Assembly (NCBI GenBank): GCA_025359215.1
Contig: JANYHE010000050.1
Location: 22,754-86,753, forward strand
DNA length: 64,000 bases
From: Hyphomicrobiales bacterium
GTDB lineage: Bacteria > Pseudomonadota > Alphaproteobacteria > Rhizobiales > Aestuariivirgaceae
Direction of reading: 5' to 3'
Shown here: positions 44,201-51,497 of the stretch, piece by piece
Numbering within the stretch: position 1 is the first letter of the stretch
Layout of the letters: the number at the start of each line of letters is the position of its first letter
The notes under the pieces: generated by a model
What the model was told of the DNA's origin: nothing
Database searches by the model: none
Seen by the model: only the letters and a program-made list of their open reading frames with translations
Program-made: the position numbers and the translations under genes

Positions 44201-46690
44201 AGTGAAATGCGCGAAATGAAACCTTTGCAAAAATCGCCTCAACCCCGATTTTATACATCACCAAAAACTACTGTATTTGATATAAAGTCGCTCGAATTTT
44301 TCAATGGCTTTGGCGGATTTTCGGCTGGCGGAGCAGAATATGTTATATCTTTTTTAAACGGCATTGCACCACCAGGGCCGTGGATTAATGTTATTGCCAA
44401 TCCTAATTTTGGTTTTCATGCTGCTGCTGATGGCGGCGGTTACACGTGGATTGGAAATTCTCGCGAAAATAAACTTACAAGCTGGACCAATGATCCCGTT
44501 AGTAATCCACCGAGTGAGGTGATCTATGTTCAGGATGAAGCCGGCGGTGATTTACTTTCACCAAGTTTTGCTCCGCTTAGATCACTAGAGGGCACGCACC
44601 GTGCCCGTCACGGATTTGGTTATACAGTTTTTGAACGTGAAGTAAAAAACTTGCGTCTGGAATTGTTGCAGCTGGTTCCACTTTCGGATTCGGTTAAAAT
44701 TTCGCGGCTGAAAATTACGAACCTATCAACGGTGATGCGTACCATTGTTATAACGCATTATGTTGAATGGGTGATGGGCCTGACGCGAGCGACAAGTGCG
44801 CCGTATTTGACCAGTGAGATGGACACCAAAACAAGTGCGATTATGATGCGAAATCCCTGGAATCTTTCTGGATCGGATCAAATTGGCTTTTCCGATATGG
44901 GTGGTTTGCAAAGCAGCTGGACCGGCGATCGACGTGAATTTTTGGGCACTTACGGAAACCTCAGTGCACCTGAATCTTTGTTGAATGGTCTGCCTTTATC
45001 AAACAAAACAGGTGCGGGGATTAATCCATGCAGTGTTTTGCAAACGAGAATAGCCATCAAACCCGGCGAGACTACTGAACTTCTCATCCTCTTGGGTGCC
45101 GGCGCAAACATTCAAGACGTTCAATCTCTAATTACACGCTATCGCGAAATAGGAGCAGATGCGGTTCTGAAGGATGTAAAAACATTCTGGACCGCAACTC
45201 TTGGTCAAGTGCAGGTGAAAACGCCTGATCGTTCCTTTGATATTATTATGAACGGTTGGCTGCTATACCAAACAATTGCGTGTCGCATGTGGGCGAGATC
45301 TGGCTTCTATCAGGCAAGTGGTGCATTTGGCTTTCGCGATCAATTACAAGACTCAATGGCGCTGCTCACAGCGAAACCAGAGCTTGCGCGAGAACATATT
45401 TTGAAGGCAGCTGCACGGCAATTTGTACAAGGTGATTTTCAACATTGGTGGCTGCCCACGACCGGAGCTGGTGTTCGCACGCGCATTTCTGATGATAATG
45501 TTTGGTTGGCGAATTGTGTACAGCGTTACGTTGAGGTGACCGAGGATTTCAAAATCCTTGATGAAGTTGTTCATTTCCTAGAAGGACAATCGCTTGTGGC
45601 TGGAGAGCACGATGCCTTCTTCCTGCCAAGGGTGACAGATGAAGCTGCAACGCTTTATGAGCATTGCGCGCGGGCTCTTGATCTGAGCCTAGCCCAGGGC
45701 AACCACGGCCTTCCGCTTATGGGCACAGGCGATTGGAACGATGGCATGAATCGTGTTGGCGAAGCCGGGCGAGGTGAAAGTGTGTGGCTCGGCTGGTTTT
45801 TGTTTTCCACATTGCAATCTTTCATCCCGATTGCCGAAGCACGTGGCGACCGGCTCCGCGTAATGGCATGGCGTGAACGCACTCTATCAGTTCAGGTTGC
45901 ACTTGAACACCATGGCTGGGATGGCAAATGGTATCGTCGTGGTTATTACGATGACGGAACTCCGCTCGGTTCTGACTTAAATGATGAGTGTAAAATTGAT
46001 TCAATTGCTCAGTCTTGGGCGGTCATTTCCGGCGGCGCCCAGGCAGAACGCGCGGCCTCGGCTATGGAACAATCCTACAATCAACTCGTGAAGCAGACAG
46101 ACGGCTTGATGCAGCTATTTGCACCACCCTTTGACAAATCTTTGCAAGAGCCAGGTTATATAAAAGCTTACCCGCCGGGCATAAGGGAGAATGGTGGCCA
46201 ATATACTCATGGTGCCATTTGGTCGATCTTTGCACATGCAAAATTGTACCAAGCAGATCGCGCGTTCGAATTGTTTTCGATGTTCAACCCAATAAATCAT
46301 GCAAAAGACCTAACGACAGCGCGAAATTACCGCGTCGAGCCATATGTAATTGCAGCCGATATCTATTCCAAGTCACCCCATGTGGGGCGTGGCGGGTGGA
46401 CATGGTACACAGGTTCGGGGGGGTGGATGTATCGAGCTGGCTTGGAAGCTATTTTGGGTGTTGCCCGCGAAGGCACAAAATTACGTGTTAAGCCTTGCGT
46501 GCCTAAAGCCTGGGAAGCATACGAGTTAGAAATTCAATTCGCCACAACGCGTTACGAAATAAGACTTTCAAGACACAATGTGGAATTTAACACGGGTGAC
46601 GATGACATAGAGATTGTTGCACCGCAGGAGTTCTTGATTTCCTTAGTAGACTCAGGTGGAGTTCGCAAAATAACCCTTCCACTCAAATGA
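38234..46690 (+). CDS. ndvB: Cyclic beta-1,2-glucan synthase
   Basis: This giant 2818-residue inner-membrane protein starts, elongates and cyclises periplasmic beta-1,2-glucan from UDP-glucose. The length is normal for NdvB/ChvB. The N-terminal half carries membrane helices (about 390-450, 790-830 and 915-965) around a GT84 domain with LTLDADTRLPRD (about 600-610) and QHRWVRGDWQL (about 750). The middle has a glycoamylase-like region with WGISESAFN (about 1360). The C-terminal GH94-like phosphorylase region includes GTGDWNDGMNRVG (about 2496-2508). I chose ATG 38234 because GGGG lies at 38221-38224. Its place inside the stress island, behind an EcfG-type promoter, suggests stress control of glucan production. 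Confidence 0.95.
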   Translation: MLRFFNRNSPQWDDSQPISAEIFGLERLRQHARSLAESQKVTDQQFHVYSIIDRLRDNAVALDIADSEICHAVALGKSITPAAEWLIDNYHFVEEQIRQTRTDLPPRFYRQLPKLAGGPLAGHPRIFGLVWAHVAHTDSRFDIQSLTEFVNEYQQVHELTIGELWAVAISLRLILVENLRRISQRIVESRIARDAADAVADEVLKVNRRQSTIADIFKQISEPTVTQAFAVQLIQRLRDHNGLSVQMLDWLKSKTESLGYALEFAVNEEHHRQSAANVTVRNIITSLRLISDVNWELWFDSVSLVDALLRNTSTYAEMDFPSRTLYRTAVEELARGSMFNEIDVAKRAIEGTDDAGHRLIGIGRKDFESTLKFRAPVIRRIRMGLRSAGLSGYLISLAFFATALLISGLLPLVNFEHSTLTIVLIALLAIIPISDAALALINFAITRLLDASIIPGLALRDGVPAHLRTLVVIPALLTSHDDIEELVERLEIHYLSNGDGELYFALATDWTDSDSEHSAPDEQLLRTAIDGIARLNFRHDTNRFILLHRSRRWNPQQGKWMGWERKRGKLHELNRLLRGAIDTSFMLIVGRLPDAIKYVLTLDADTRLPRDAARRLVGKIAHPLNQPKFALKEQRVLSGFGVMQPRVTPSLPVGHYGSLFQQVYSSTRGIDPYVFAVSDVYQDVFGEGTFAGKGIYDIDTFEAAMADKIPENTMLSHDLFEGIFARSALVTDVEVVEEFPERYDVAAARQHRWVRGDWQLLYWMLGRSSTNTIIPPLGLWKMIDNIRRSLSTPTTMLSLFAGWVLLPPTPAAFWTIFTVSLILIPSLLPAISNAMPRAQALTLESRLKSIGEDFAQALATTGSNLVFLAHQSYLMTDAIARTIYRLLFSRKNLLEWTTAAQSHSNSKSGIVASYSAMLPSIAFGLFAFAIAIYRTGTMWTVVLPFAIAWILAPFVAYRMSLTPELEDALAASPDESKILRLVARRTWSYFETFVTAADSMLPPDNFQETPSPIVAHRTSPTNVGLYLLSIASAREFGWLGLRDALKKIEVTLETIEKLEKYRGHLYNWYDTQNLLPLEPKYVSTVDSGNLAGHLIALSNCLNHWMNSQFDSKATLNGISDVLQIIEQELAYIPNEKSSFKPIRKQFEIELAKLHRLLKKANEEPESFAVRLIELAVQTSKITLAAGRLAQMHNSTASEHVLRWTKSLQDTVESHLGDAVTSNITAADLVKRINRLNTTVRELALMMEFGFLLDPHRLLFSIGYRVAEATRDESCYDMLASEARLASFLAIAKGDLRTRHWFRLGRTVTAVKGGAALVSWSGSMFEYLMPSLVMRAPGSGLLDQTMHLVVNRQIEYAKAFDIPWGISESAFNARDIEFTYQYSNFGVPGLGLKRGLADNRVIAPYATGLAAMVSPRLAAKNYERLANFGGKGRYGYYEALDFTPTRLRVGESVAIVQAYFAHHQGMTIVAILNAVNDGAMRNWFHEEPMIKASELLLQERAPRDVPSEQKRLEKSSALQNTPSTLVPRSRVIADISSGSPTTHLLSNGQYTVMLTAAGSGYSNWNGISLTRWREDGVCDDWGSFVYLREPRAGKIWSAGRMPVAAIPDKYSASFSEDKAQFTRKDGFVTTKLECLVSTEDNAEARCTTLINTGLTTREIEFTSYAELVLAPALADIAHPAFSKMFVVTEYLEEIETLVATRRKRSPGEPDIWIAQFLLVKGSTVGDLEFETDRARFIGGGSDLRMPIAMTTAERLSGSVGSVLDPVFVLRRKFRIPAGRQVSCTIWTVVADSRESVLHLVDRHRQDAAYDRALTLAWTQAQIQLRHLSIDFDDAHLYQTLSSHVIYANAALRPSSKTLKQDVGSQSLLWQMGISGDRPIVLVRIDDIQDIEIVHQLLNAFVYWKTKRLVVDLVILNDRMSSYVQDLQLAIEALVRKINLIGATDASDNLGQVYMLRADLVSAEALRVLPAVARVVLYARRGSLSLQLARLSEMREMKPLQKSPQPRFYTSPKTTVFDIKSLEFFNGFGGFSAGGAEYVISFLNGIAPPGPWINVIANPNFGFHAAADGGGYTWIGNSRENKLTSWTNDPVSNPPSEVIYVQDEAGGDLLSPSFAPLRSLEGTHRARHGFGYTVFEREVKNLRLELLQLVPLSDSVKISRLKITNLSTVMRTIVITHYVEWVMGLTRATSAPYLTSEMDTKTSAIMMRNPWNLSGSDQIGFSDMGGLQSSWTGDRREFLGTYGNLSAPESLLNGLPLSNKTGAGINPCSVLQTRIAIKPGETTELLILLGAGANIQDVQSLITRYREIGADAVLKDVKTFWTATLGQVQVKTPDRSFDIIMNGWLLYQTIACRMWARSGFYQASGAFGFRDQLQDSMALLTAKPELAREHILKAAARQFVQGDFQHWWLPTTGAGVRTRISDDNVWLANCVQRYVEVTEDFKILDEVVHFLEGQSLVAGEHDAFFLPRVTDEAATLYEHCARALDLSLAQGNHGLPLMGTGDWNDGMNRVGEAGRGESVWLGWFLFSTLQSFIPIAEARGDRLRVMAWRERTLSVQVALEHHGWDGKWYRRGYYDDGTPLGSDLNDECKIDSIAQSWAVISGGAQAERAASAMEQSYNQLVKQTDGLMQLFAPPFDKSLQEPGYIKAYPPGIRENGGQYTHGAIWSIFAHAKLYQADRAFELFSMFNPINHAKDLTTARNYRVEPYVIAADIYSKSPHVGRGGWTWYTGSGGWMYRAGLEAILGVAREGTKLRVKPCVPKAWEAYELEIQFATTRYEIRLSRHNVEFNTGDDDIEIVAPQEFLISLVDSGGVRKITLPLK

Positions 46691-46715
46691 CATCGTCATC
46701 GTACACCAATGAAAA

Positions 46716-46738
46716 AGGCAGATCAAATAGATCTGCCT
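46716..46738 (-). terminator. Rho-independent terminator
   Basis: AGGCAGATC (46716-46724) and GATCTGCCT (46730-46738) pair around a 5-nt loop. Read leftward, a run of five T follows, so it mainly terminates the CsbD/phyR transcript. It may also slow the convergent ndvB transcript. Confidence 0.8.
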
Positions 46739-46763
46739 AAACTTTAATTCCTACTAGATTTTT

Positions 46764-46961
46764 TCAGATACCGTCCATCCAACGATCGACTTCGGCCTGC
46801 ACTTTCTCCTTCGCATACCCATAATGAGCCTGCAGGCGTCCTTCCAGTTCATCGCGGCGCCCTTTGATGACGGTCAGGTCATCATCCGTCAGCTTGCCCC
46901 ATTGTTGCTTCACCTTGCCTTGGTACTGCTTCCAATTGCCTTCAATACTGTTCCAGTTCAT
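46764..46961 (-). CDS. CsbD family stress protein
   Basis: This 65-residue protein of the CsbD family contains NSIEGNWKQYQGKVKQQWGKLTDDD and the RRDELEGRLQ.HYG pattern. These are small hydrophilic helical proteins induced by the general stress response. I chose ATG 46961 because GGAG lies 7 nt upstream. It follows phyR on the same strand, about 45 nt after its stop, and is probably cotranscribed. Confidence 0.9.
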   Translation of the reverse strand: MNWNSIEGNWKQYQGKVKQQWGKLTDDDLTVIKGRRDELEGRLQAHYGYAKEKVQAEVDRWMDGI

Positions 46962-47005
46962 GATGTTCTCCAGCACACTTTATTGGTCACATGAAATTAT
47001 GTGAT

Positions 47006-47836
47006 CTAGTCAGTCAACGCTGAATGAACGATCTTGTTCCGATGTTCTGGCCTTTGCGGCTCGTTATCAAAAAAAAGAGCCTGGCTGATTACAGCCTTCA
47101 CCATTTCTGGCAAAAAGGGCTTGGTGATTAAAAATGCGGGCTCTGGCTTTTCGCCTGTTAAGAGGCGCTCTGGAAACGCTGTTATAAAGACGACAGGCAC
47201 TGAGAAATTTGTCAAAATTGTATTCACCGCATCAAGGCCCGAGCTGCCATCAGCGAGTTGAATATCGGAAAGTATCAACTTTGGGTGCTTGTTTAATGCC
47301 ATATGCACCGCCTCTTTCTCTGTGCGAGCGATGCCAACGACAGTGTGCCCAAGGCTTTCCAAGATACTTTCAATATCCATGGCGATGATGGGTTCATCTT
47401 CAATGATCATCACATCGGTTGCCACTTGCTTCACAATCGTTTCAGACGCTTCTTCAAGCAGAGCCTTAGTCTGCGCAGGCGACGTGCCAAGAATGATGCC
47501 TACTTCGTGTTGACTAAAACCTTCAACAGCCATGAGCAGAAAAGCTTCACGCGCTTTCGGCGCAATGCTGGAAAGTTGGCGTTGTGCTGTTGCTTCCCAT
47601 TCCTGACTAGCATCAGTTTTTCGCAAATTGATGGAAATGGATTCCCATAAATTGCAATAGGCACGATAAAGTGCAGTGCGGGGGCTTATTGAGAGTTCAA
47701 ATTGTGAATTATCTGCAATTAGAGCTTCCAACAAAGCCACGACATAGGCATCGCCGCTGGCTTGGCTACCCGTTAAAGCCCGCGAGAATCGGCGCAGATA
47801 AGGCAAATTTGGTGCAATCGTTGTTGCAATATTCAT
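47006..47836 (-). CDS. phyR: PhyR, anti-anti-sigma response regulator of the general stress response
   Basis: This 276-residue protein has an N-terminal sigma-factor-like domain (about 1-135) and a C-terminal receiver (about 141-255; E146-D147, phosphoacceptor D191, T219, K239, with the FITAFPERLLTG block of FAT GUY-type receivers). When phosphorylated, the sigma-like domain binds NepR and frees EcfG. I chose ATG 47836 because GGGGGTC precedes it; the longer frame to 47923 has no such site. It is divergent from nepR-ecfG, the classic layout, and has an EcfG-type promoter at 47893-47917. Confidence 0.95.
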   Translation of the reverse strand: MNIATTIAPNLPYLRRFSRALTGSQASGDAYVVALLEALIADNSQFELSISPRTALYRAYCNLWESISINLRKTDASQEWEATAQRQLSSIAPKAREAFLLMAVEGFSQHEVGIILGTSPAQTKALLEEASETIVKQVATDVMIIEDEPIIAMDIESILESLGHTVVGIARTEKEAVHMALNKHPKLILSDIQLADGSSGLDAVNTILTNFSVPVVFITAFPERLLTGEKPEPAFLITKPFLPEMVKAVISQALFFDNEPQRPEHRNKIVHSALTD

Positions 47837-47892
47837 TTTGACCCCCACAATAATGGCTTCAGTGACCTGATGCCACCGAGCGAAGTACCTAC

Positions 47893-47917
47893 AACGAGCT
47901 AAGTGGCGGAAAGTTCC
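47893..47917 (-). promoter_or_regulatory. EcfG-type promoter for phyR
   Basis: On the minus strand GGAAC (47917-47913), a 17-nt spacer ending in C, then GTT (47895-47893). It lies 57 bp upstream of the phyR start at 47836, giving positive feedback. Confidence 0.8.
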
Positions 47918-47945
47918 GAGCAAAAAAAATAAATAGTTGAAAGCC

Positions 47946-47970
47946 GGAACTTTTCTTCGATTTTCAGATT
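47946..47970 (+). promoter_or_regulatory. Weak EcfG-type promoter for nepR-ecfG
   Basis: GGAAC (47946-47950) is followed after 17 nt by ATT rather than GTT (47968-47970). The position, about 80 bp before nepR, fits autoregulation, but the -10 element is off consensus. Confidence 0.4.
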
Positions 47971-48048
47971 ACATAGAATATTCCGGTCATACACGCCGCC
48001 TTTGAGGGGTGTGTTTTGATTCTTGCGAGCGAAAACCCAAGGTGACCC

Positions 48049-48261
48049 ATGGTTGATAAAACAAATAAAGGCAGCGCTCCAAAATTGGGCAAAAAGAAAG
48101 ACAATATGCAACACTCATTGGCCAAACCCGAAGTATCAGATCTTATTGGGGAGAGACTGCGTAGTTTTTATGACGAAGTTGCAACACAACCTGTGCCGGA
48201 TCGATTTCTAGATCTGTTAAGTCGGCTTCAAGCTGCAAGTTCGCACGAAAAAAAGAACTAA
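48049..48261 (+). CDS. nepR: NepR, anti-sigma factor of EcfG
   Basis: This 70-residue protein has the conserved NepR core (IGERLRSFYDEVATQPVPDRFLDLL, residues 33-57) between disordered lysine-rich ends. It binds EcfG when there is no stress and is sequestered by phosphorylated PhyR. It starts 212 bp from the divergent phyR and ends 4 nt before ecfG, so both are made together. Confidence 0.92.
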   Translation: MVDKTNKGSAPKLGKKKDNMQHSLAKPEVSDLIGERLRSFYDEVATQPVPDRFLDLLSRLQAASSHEKKN

Positions 48262-48265
48262 ACCG

Positions 48266-48805
48266 ATGGACATTTCAAACCAATTTCGCGATGATTTATT
48301 GGCGGCGATTCCAAGCCTGAGGGCGTTTGGACTTTCCCTCACTGCGCGTGGAGATAGGGCTGATGATCTCGTTCAAGAAACGCTGATGAAGGCATGGAAG
48401 TATCATGAAAGCTATGCAGATGGGACGAATATGAAGGCGTGGCTCTATACGATTTTGCGCAATGAATTTTATACGCAACTGCGCAAACGCAAACGCGAAG
48501 TTGAAGATGCGGACGGTGTCTACTCCAATAAAGTAGCCGTTCATGCTGAGCAAGAAAGCCATCTTGATATGGCAGATTTTACAATTGCGCTAGCCAAGTT
48601 GCCCGAAGATCAACGTGAGGCAATTGTGCTGGTTGGCGCTTCTGGTTTTTCATATGAAGAAGCAGCTGAAATTTGTGAATGTGCTGTTGGTACAATTAAG
48701 AGCCGCGTAAATCGCGCGCGAAATCGCTTGGCCGAATTGCTCCATATGAATCCGCAAAATAGCAGCGGCGAACCATCTGAAATCTTTGCTCGACGCCGCG
48801 CCTAA
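48266..48805 (+). CDS. ecfG: EcfG, general stress ECF sigma factor
   Basis: This 179-residue ECF15-type sigma factor has region 2 with DDLVQETLMKAWKYHESY (about 31-48) and NMKAWLYTILRNEFYTQLRK, and region 4 with EDQREAIVLVGASGFSYEEAAE and CAVGTIKSRVNRARNRL. It should recognise GGAAC/GTT promoters, many of which lie in this window. NepR directly upstream is its anti-sigma factor. Confidence 0.95.
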   Translation: MDISNQFRDDLLAAIPSLRAFGLSLTARGDRADDLVQETLMKAWKYHESYADGTNMKAWLYTILRNEFYTQLRKRKREVEDADGVYSNKVAVHAEQESHLDMADFTIALAKLPEDQREAIVLVGASGFSYEEAAEICECAVGTIKSRVNRARNRLAELLHMNPQNSSGEPSEIFARRRA

Positions 48806-48813
48806 TTTTGTCT

Positions 48814-48838
48814 GGAACAAATCAACTGAAGCCACGTT
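48814..48838 (+). promoter_or_regulatory. EcfG-type promoter
   Basis: GGAAC (48814-48818), a 17-nt spacer ending in C, GTT (48836-48838). It lies 45 bp upstream of the DUF3309 gene and 9 bp after the ecfG stop. Confidence 0.8.
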
Positions 48839-48882
48839 TATCCTAACTTCAAAACATATTTGAAGCATGGAGGAAAATCCCA

Positions 48883-49038
48883 ATGATCAGCACCATAATA
48901 ATCATATTACTCATTTTGTTTCTTGTAGGCGCATTGCCCAACTGGGGATATAGCAGCAATTGGGGCTATGGTCCTTCCGGCGGCTTGGGTTTGGTTTTAG
49001 TAGTACTATTAATCCTGTGGTTGATGGGTAAAATTTGA
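48883..49038 (+). CDS. DUF3309 small membrane protein
   Basis: This 51-residue protein has two hydrophobic segments (3-18 and 36-48) separated by PNWGYSSNWGYGPSGG, the hallmark of the DUF3309 family. GGAGG at 48869-48873 precedes ATG 48883. The EcfG-type promoter just upstream marks it as a stress gene. It lies 18 bp before the AI-2E family permease gene and is probably cotranscribed with it. Confidence 0.85.
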   Translation: MISTIIIILLILFLVGALPNWGYSSNWGYGPSGGLGLVLVVLLILWLMGKI

Positions 49039-49056
49039 CGCGATGGCAACCACTTA

Positions 49057-50166
49057 ATGTCTGCGATAGAACAGCACCGTGAAAGAATAATAAAAAGTGC
49101 AGAACAATCGCGAGCGGCACTGCAAGGTTTATTTTTTATTTCGATTATCGTAGCCCTCTATTTTGCTCGCGATTTTCTTTTACCGGTCGTGTTGGCACTT
49201 TTCATTGCGCTTACATTGCGCCCTGCAATTAGATTTCTGGAAAAATATTGGGTGCCGCCATGGTTGGCGGCAAGTGCCTTTATTTCGATCTTGATCGCTG
49301 CGGGCGCTGTAGCAGTTTATCTTTTGAGTTCTCCATTGTCGAGTTGGATTGACCAAGCGCCTCAGCTTCAGCAGAAATTTTTCAGTAAGTTTGCGGGTCT
49401 AGCCGATGTCCTCAAGAAGTTTTCAAGTCTAACGGATCAAATCGAGAATGCTTCCACTCCAGTGCAAGGGAGCCCAGTTCAGGAAGTTGTAATTAGAGAA
49501 CATTCCTTTCCAAGCATCCTGGTGTCGCTGACAGGTTATCCTATCCAATTTGCAGTTACACTTGCCGCTACGCTGGTTATTGTACTTTTCTTGTTATCAT
49601 CTGGCGACCTGTTCTATCAAAAACTGGTTCGTATCCTGCCTAACCTTACGGCAAGGAAGCAAGCCCTTCACATCGTGCACGATATTGAGTCTGAGGTCTC
49701 AACATATGTGCTCACGCTCAGTTGTATGAACGCAGGTCTTGGCATTGTAATTGCTTTTACATTCCACGCTCTTGGAATGCCATTACCCTATTTATGGGGT
49801 ATTCTAATCTTCATTTTTAACTTCGTTCCTTATGTTGGAACTTTAGCCGGGATAACCTTGGCTGGCTTTATGGCTATCGTGTCATTTGACTCTGTTGGCT
49901 ATGCGATGCTTGTGCCTTTGTCTTATGCGGCGTGGTCTCTTCTTGAATCTGAAATTATTCGCCCACAAATACTTGGCCGTCGCTTTGAAATGAATGCTGT
50001 TGCTATTCTTCTTTTCTTGGCATTTTGGACTTGGCTCTGGGGCATTGCCGGCGCGTCGATTGCTGTGCCAGCGCTCGTCACCTTGAAGATATTTTGCAAC
50101 CACATGGAAAGCCTGTCGGGTTTAGGCGAATTTCTGTCTTCACGGCAAACTGAAAAACAAGATTGA
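49057..50166 (+). CDS. AI-2E/PerM family membrane permease
   Basis: This 369-residue polytopic membrane protein is of the AI-2E transporter family. Helices cluster at about 22-90 and 165-345, with a polar central region (about 95-155). The C-terminal NFVPYVGTL and PYLWGILIFIFN stretches are typical. Members export or conduct diverse solutes, and a role in AI-2 transport should not be assumed. It is likely in the stress operon started by the promoter at 48814. Confidence 0.88.
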   Translation: MSAIEQHRERIIKSAEQSRAALQGLFFISIIVALYFARDFLLPVVLALFIALTLRPAIRFLEKYWVPPWLAASAFISILIAAGAVAVYLLSSPLSSWIDQAPQLQQKFFSKFAGLADVLKKFSSLTDQIENASTPVQGSPVQEVVIREHSFPSILVSLTGYPIQFAVTLAATLVIVLFLLSSGDLFYQKLVRILPNLTARKQALHIVHDIESEVSTYVLTLSCMNAGLGIVIAFTFHALGMPLPYLWGILIFIFNFVPYVGTLAGITLAGFMAIVSFDSVGYAMLVPLSYAAWSLLESEIIRPQILGRRFEMNAVAILLFLAFWTWLWGIAGASIAVPALVTLKIFCNHMESLSGLGEFLSSRQTEKQD

Positions 50167-50168
50167 AT

Positions 50169-50537
50169 TCAATTTATTTTCGAAGTTTTAATCTGGCGGA
50201 AAACTAAACCTTTGGACGGTAACTTGCGGATGAGGAAATAACGCGCGATTACCAGCAAAAGCACTGTCAAGACCATGAGAGCTATGCCGACAATGAGGCC
50301 CGCAATGACGTGACCATGCACATAAGCTGCTATTGCTCCAATTACGGTTTGGGCCAAAGTGAATACCGCCGCGATGAGGATAGCAAAACTTGTAAAAAAG
50401 AGAGCCAAAGCGATGATGTAGTCTCTCATCATGGCTTTGGCGTCTGATCTGGTCAATTCAATTTCTGCTTGCGCCCATTGGATCGCATCTTGCAGTAGCT
50501 GATTTACTAAACTCAATATCGAATGCTTATTAGGCAT
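50169..50537 (-). CDS. YqjE-like membrane protein (phage holin superfamily fold)
   Basis: This 122-residue protein begins with an amphipathic helix and has two membrane helices (about 44-69 and 75-100, in YIIALALFFTSFAILIAAVF and VIAGLIVGIALMVLTVLLLV). It matches the PF07332-type YqjE group. I chose ATG 50537, which overlaps the stop of the upstream YqjD-like gene; the longer frame is a shadow of that gene. The pair parallels yqjD-yqjE of enterobacteria, which are stress-induced membrane proteins. Confidence 0.75.
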   Translation of the reverse strand: MPNKHSILSLVNQLLQDAIQWAQAEIELTRSDAKAMMRDYIIALALFFTSFAILIAAVFTLAQTVIGAIAAYVHGHVIAGLIVGIALMVLTVLLLVIARYFLIRKLPSKGLVFRQIKTSKIN

Positions 50538-51003
50538 GAGCTTGAGCAGCACCGTTCGCTTTGCGGCGAGACTTTGTAGCTGCTTTGACGCTCTTAGTCT
50601 TGGGTTTTGAAGCTCTTGGCGGGCTTTTTGTGATTGTCTTTTCCATTGTCGGTTCTGTACGCATAAACCGCGAGAACAGAGCACCAACTGCAACCACGGA
50701 AATTAATGCTGTTACGGGATGCTTGCGTGCAAAATTGCCCACGTCGTCAATCATATGTTTTACATCAGTGTGAACTGCGTAATCTGAGATATTGTCAAAA
50801 CTTTCTTTTACACCAGAAAATTGAGCACTGAGATCAGGCAATTCCACTTTGCTATTCACATAATTGGTCGCCGTTTCAGCTGTTGATTGGATTTTGTTTG
50901 AGGCCATCGTCTTGCCTAATTTGGCAAAGCTACCTGCCAACATTAAAATGTCTTCAAAAATTTGATATGCAGTCTGCTGCGGCGTCTTAGTTTTTTTTAT
51001 CAT
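50530..51003 (-). CDS. YqjD/ElaB-like (DUF883-like) membrane-anchored protein
   Basis: This 157-residue protein has a long helical, charged N-terminal part and one membrane segment in RKHPVTALISVVAVGALFSRF (about 93-113), placed as in DUF883 proteins. A basic low-complexity tail (SKPKTKSVKAATKSRRK) follows. In enterobacteria such proteins tether to ribosomes under stress; here that is only analogy. It has an EcfG-type promoter at 51039-51063. Confidence 0.7.
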   Translation of the reverse strand: MIKKTKTPQQTAYQIFEDILMLAGSFAKLGKTMASNKIQSTAETATNYVNSKVELPDLSAQFSGVKESFDNISDYAVHTDVKHMIDDVGNFARKHPVTALISVVAVGALFSRFMRTEPTMEKTITKSPPRASKPKTKSVKAATKSRRKANGAAQAHA

Positions 51004-51038
51004 AGCCTTGTCCTTTCAAAAATAGCGGTCTGCTTCAT

Positions 51039-51063
51039 AACGTTCCGATTAATAGATTGTTCC
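51039..51063 (-). promoter_or_regulatory. EcfG-type promoter
   Basis: On the minus strand GGAAC (51063-51059), a 17-nt spacer ending in C, GTT (51041-51039). It lies 36 bp upstream of the YqjD-like gene start at 51003. Confidence 0.78.
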
Positions 51064-51194
51064 GTTAGATTGTTCGGTCAGGTCTAATTATTTTGATTTT
51101 AAAAAGTAATATTTCTAAACACGGGATGATGAATAATTTTGGGAGCGCTAAACCCAAAGTTCAGTTGGGTGAGAAAAGTTTTTCTGTCTGGCTG

Positions 51195-51219
51195 GGAACA
51201 AAACTCGATTTGAAATGTT
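51195..51219 (+). promoter_or_regulatory. EcfG-type promoter, no immediate gene
   Basis: GGAAC (51195-51199), a 17-nt spacer, GTT (51217-51219). The nearest same-strand start codon supported by a ribosome-binding site is at 51498. Confidence 0.6.
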
Positions 51220-51418
51220 GCATGTTTTGTTGAAATCATTTTACGAACTTACATTTGAAATTACACGTCCGCTGGCCCCCCCAGCGCGTTGATTATGTTT
51301 TCGCCGATTCTTGGATTGATTTAACTGCAAGAGACTATCTGACTTTGCGAGAATGAAGTTAGCCTCAAATAATTTGGCACCGCTTTTCATCAAAGCCACT
51401 CGAAAATCAATCTGAGAA

Positions 51419-51444
51419 GGAACTTTTTTAGAAGCAGTGATGTT
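51419..51444 (+). promoter_or_regulatory. Weak EcfG-type promoter for the BA14K gene
   Basis: GGAAC (51419-51423), an 18-nt spacer, GTT (51442-51444), 54 bp upstream of ATG 51498. The spacing is one nucleotide longer than the others in the window. Confidence 0.4.
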
Positions 51445-51497
51445 GCTTGGCCACAACCAAATTATCGCTGGTTCAACCAACTGAAGGAAATGAAACT

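Larger units (their letters stand above)
51064..51497. other. Intergenic region with orphan EcfG-type promoters
   Basis: These 434 bp carry an EcfG-type promoter pointing right (51195-51219) that is 279 bp away from the next start codon. They also hold a GC hairpin (51270-51286, CGCTGG/CCAGCG) and a second, weaker promoter-like match at 51419-51444 (18-nt spacer) near the BA14K gene. No convincing open frame follows the first promoter, so a long leader or a small RNA is possible. Confidence 0.5.

Noticed and set aside
51241..51480. 79-codon minus-strand frame
   Set aside because: No ribosome-binding site or recognisable domain; it overlaps plus-strand promoter-like sites for the BA14K gene.
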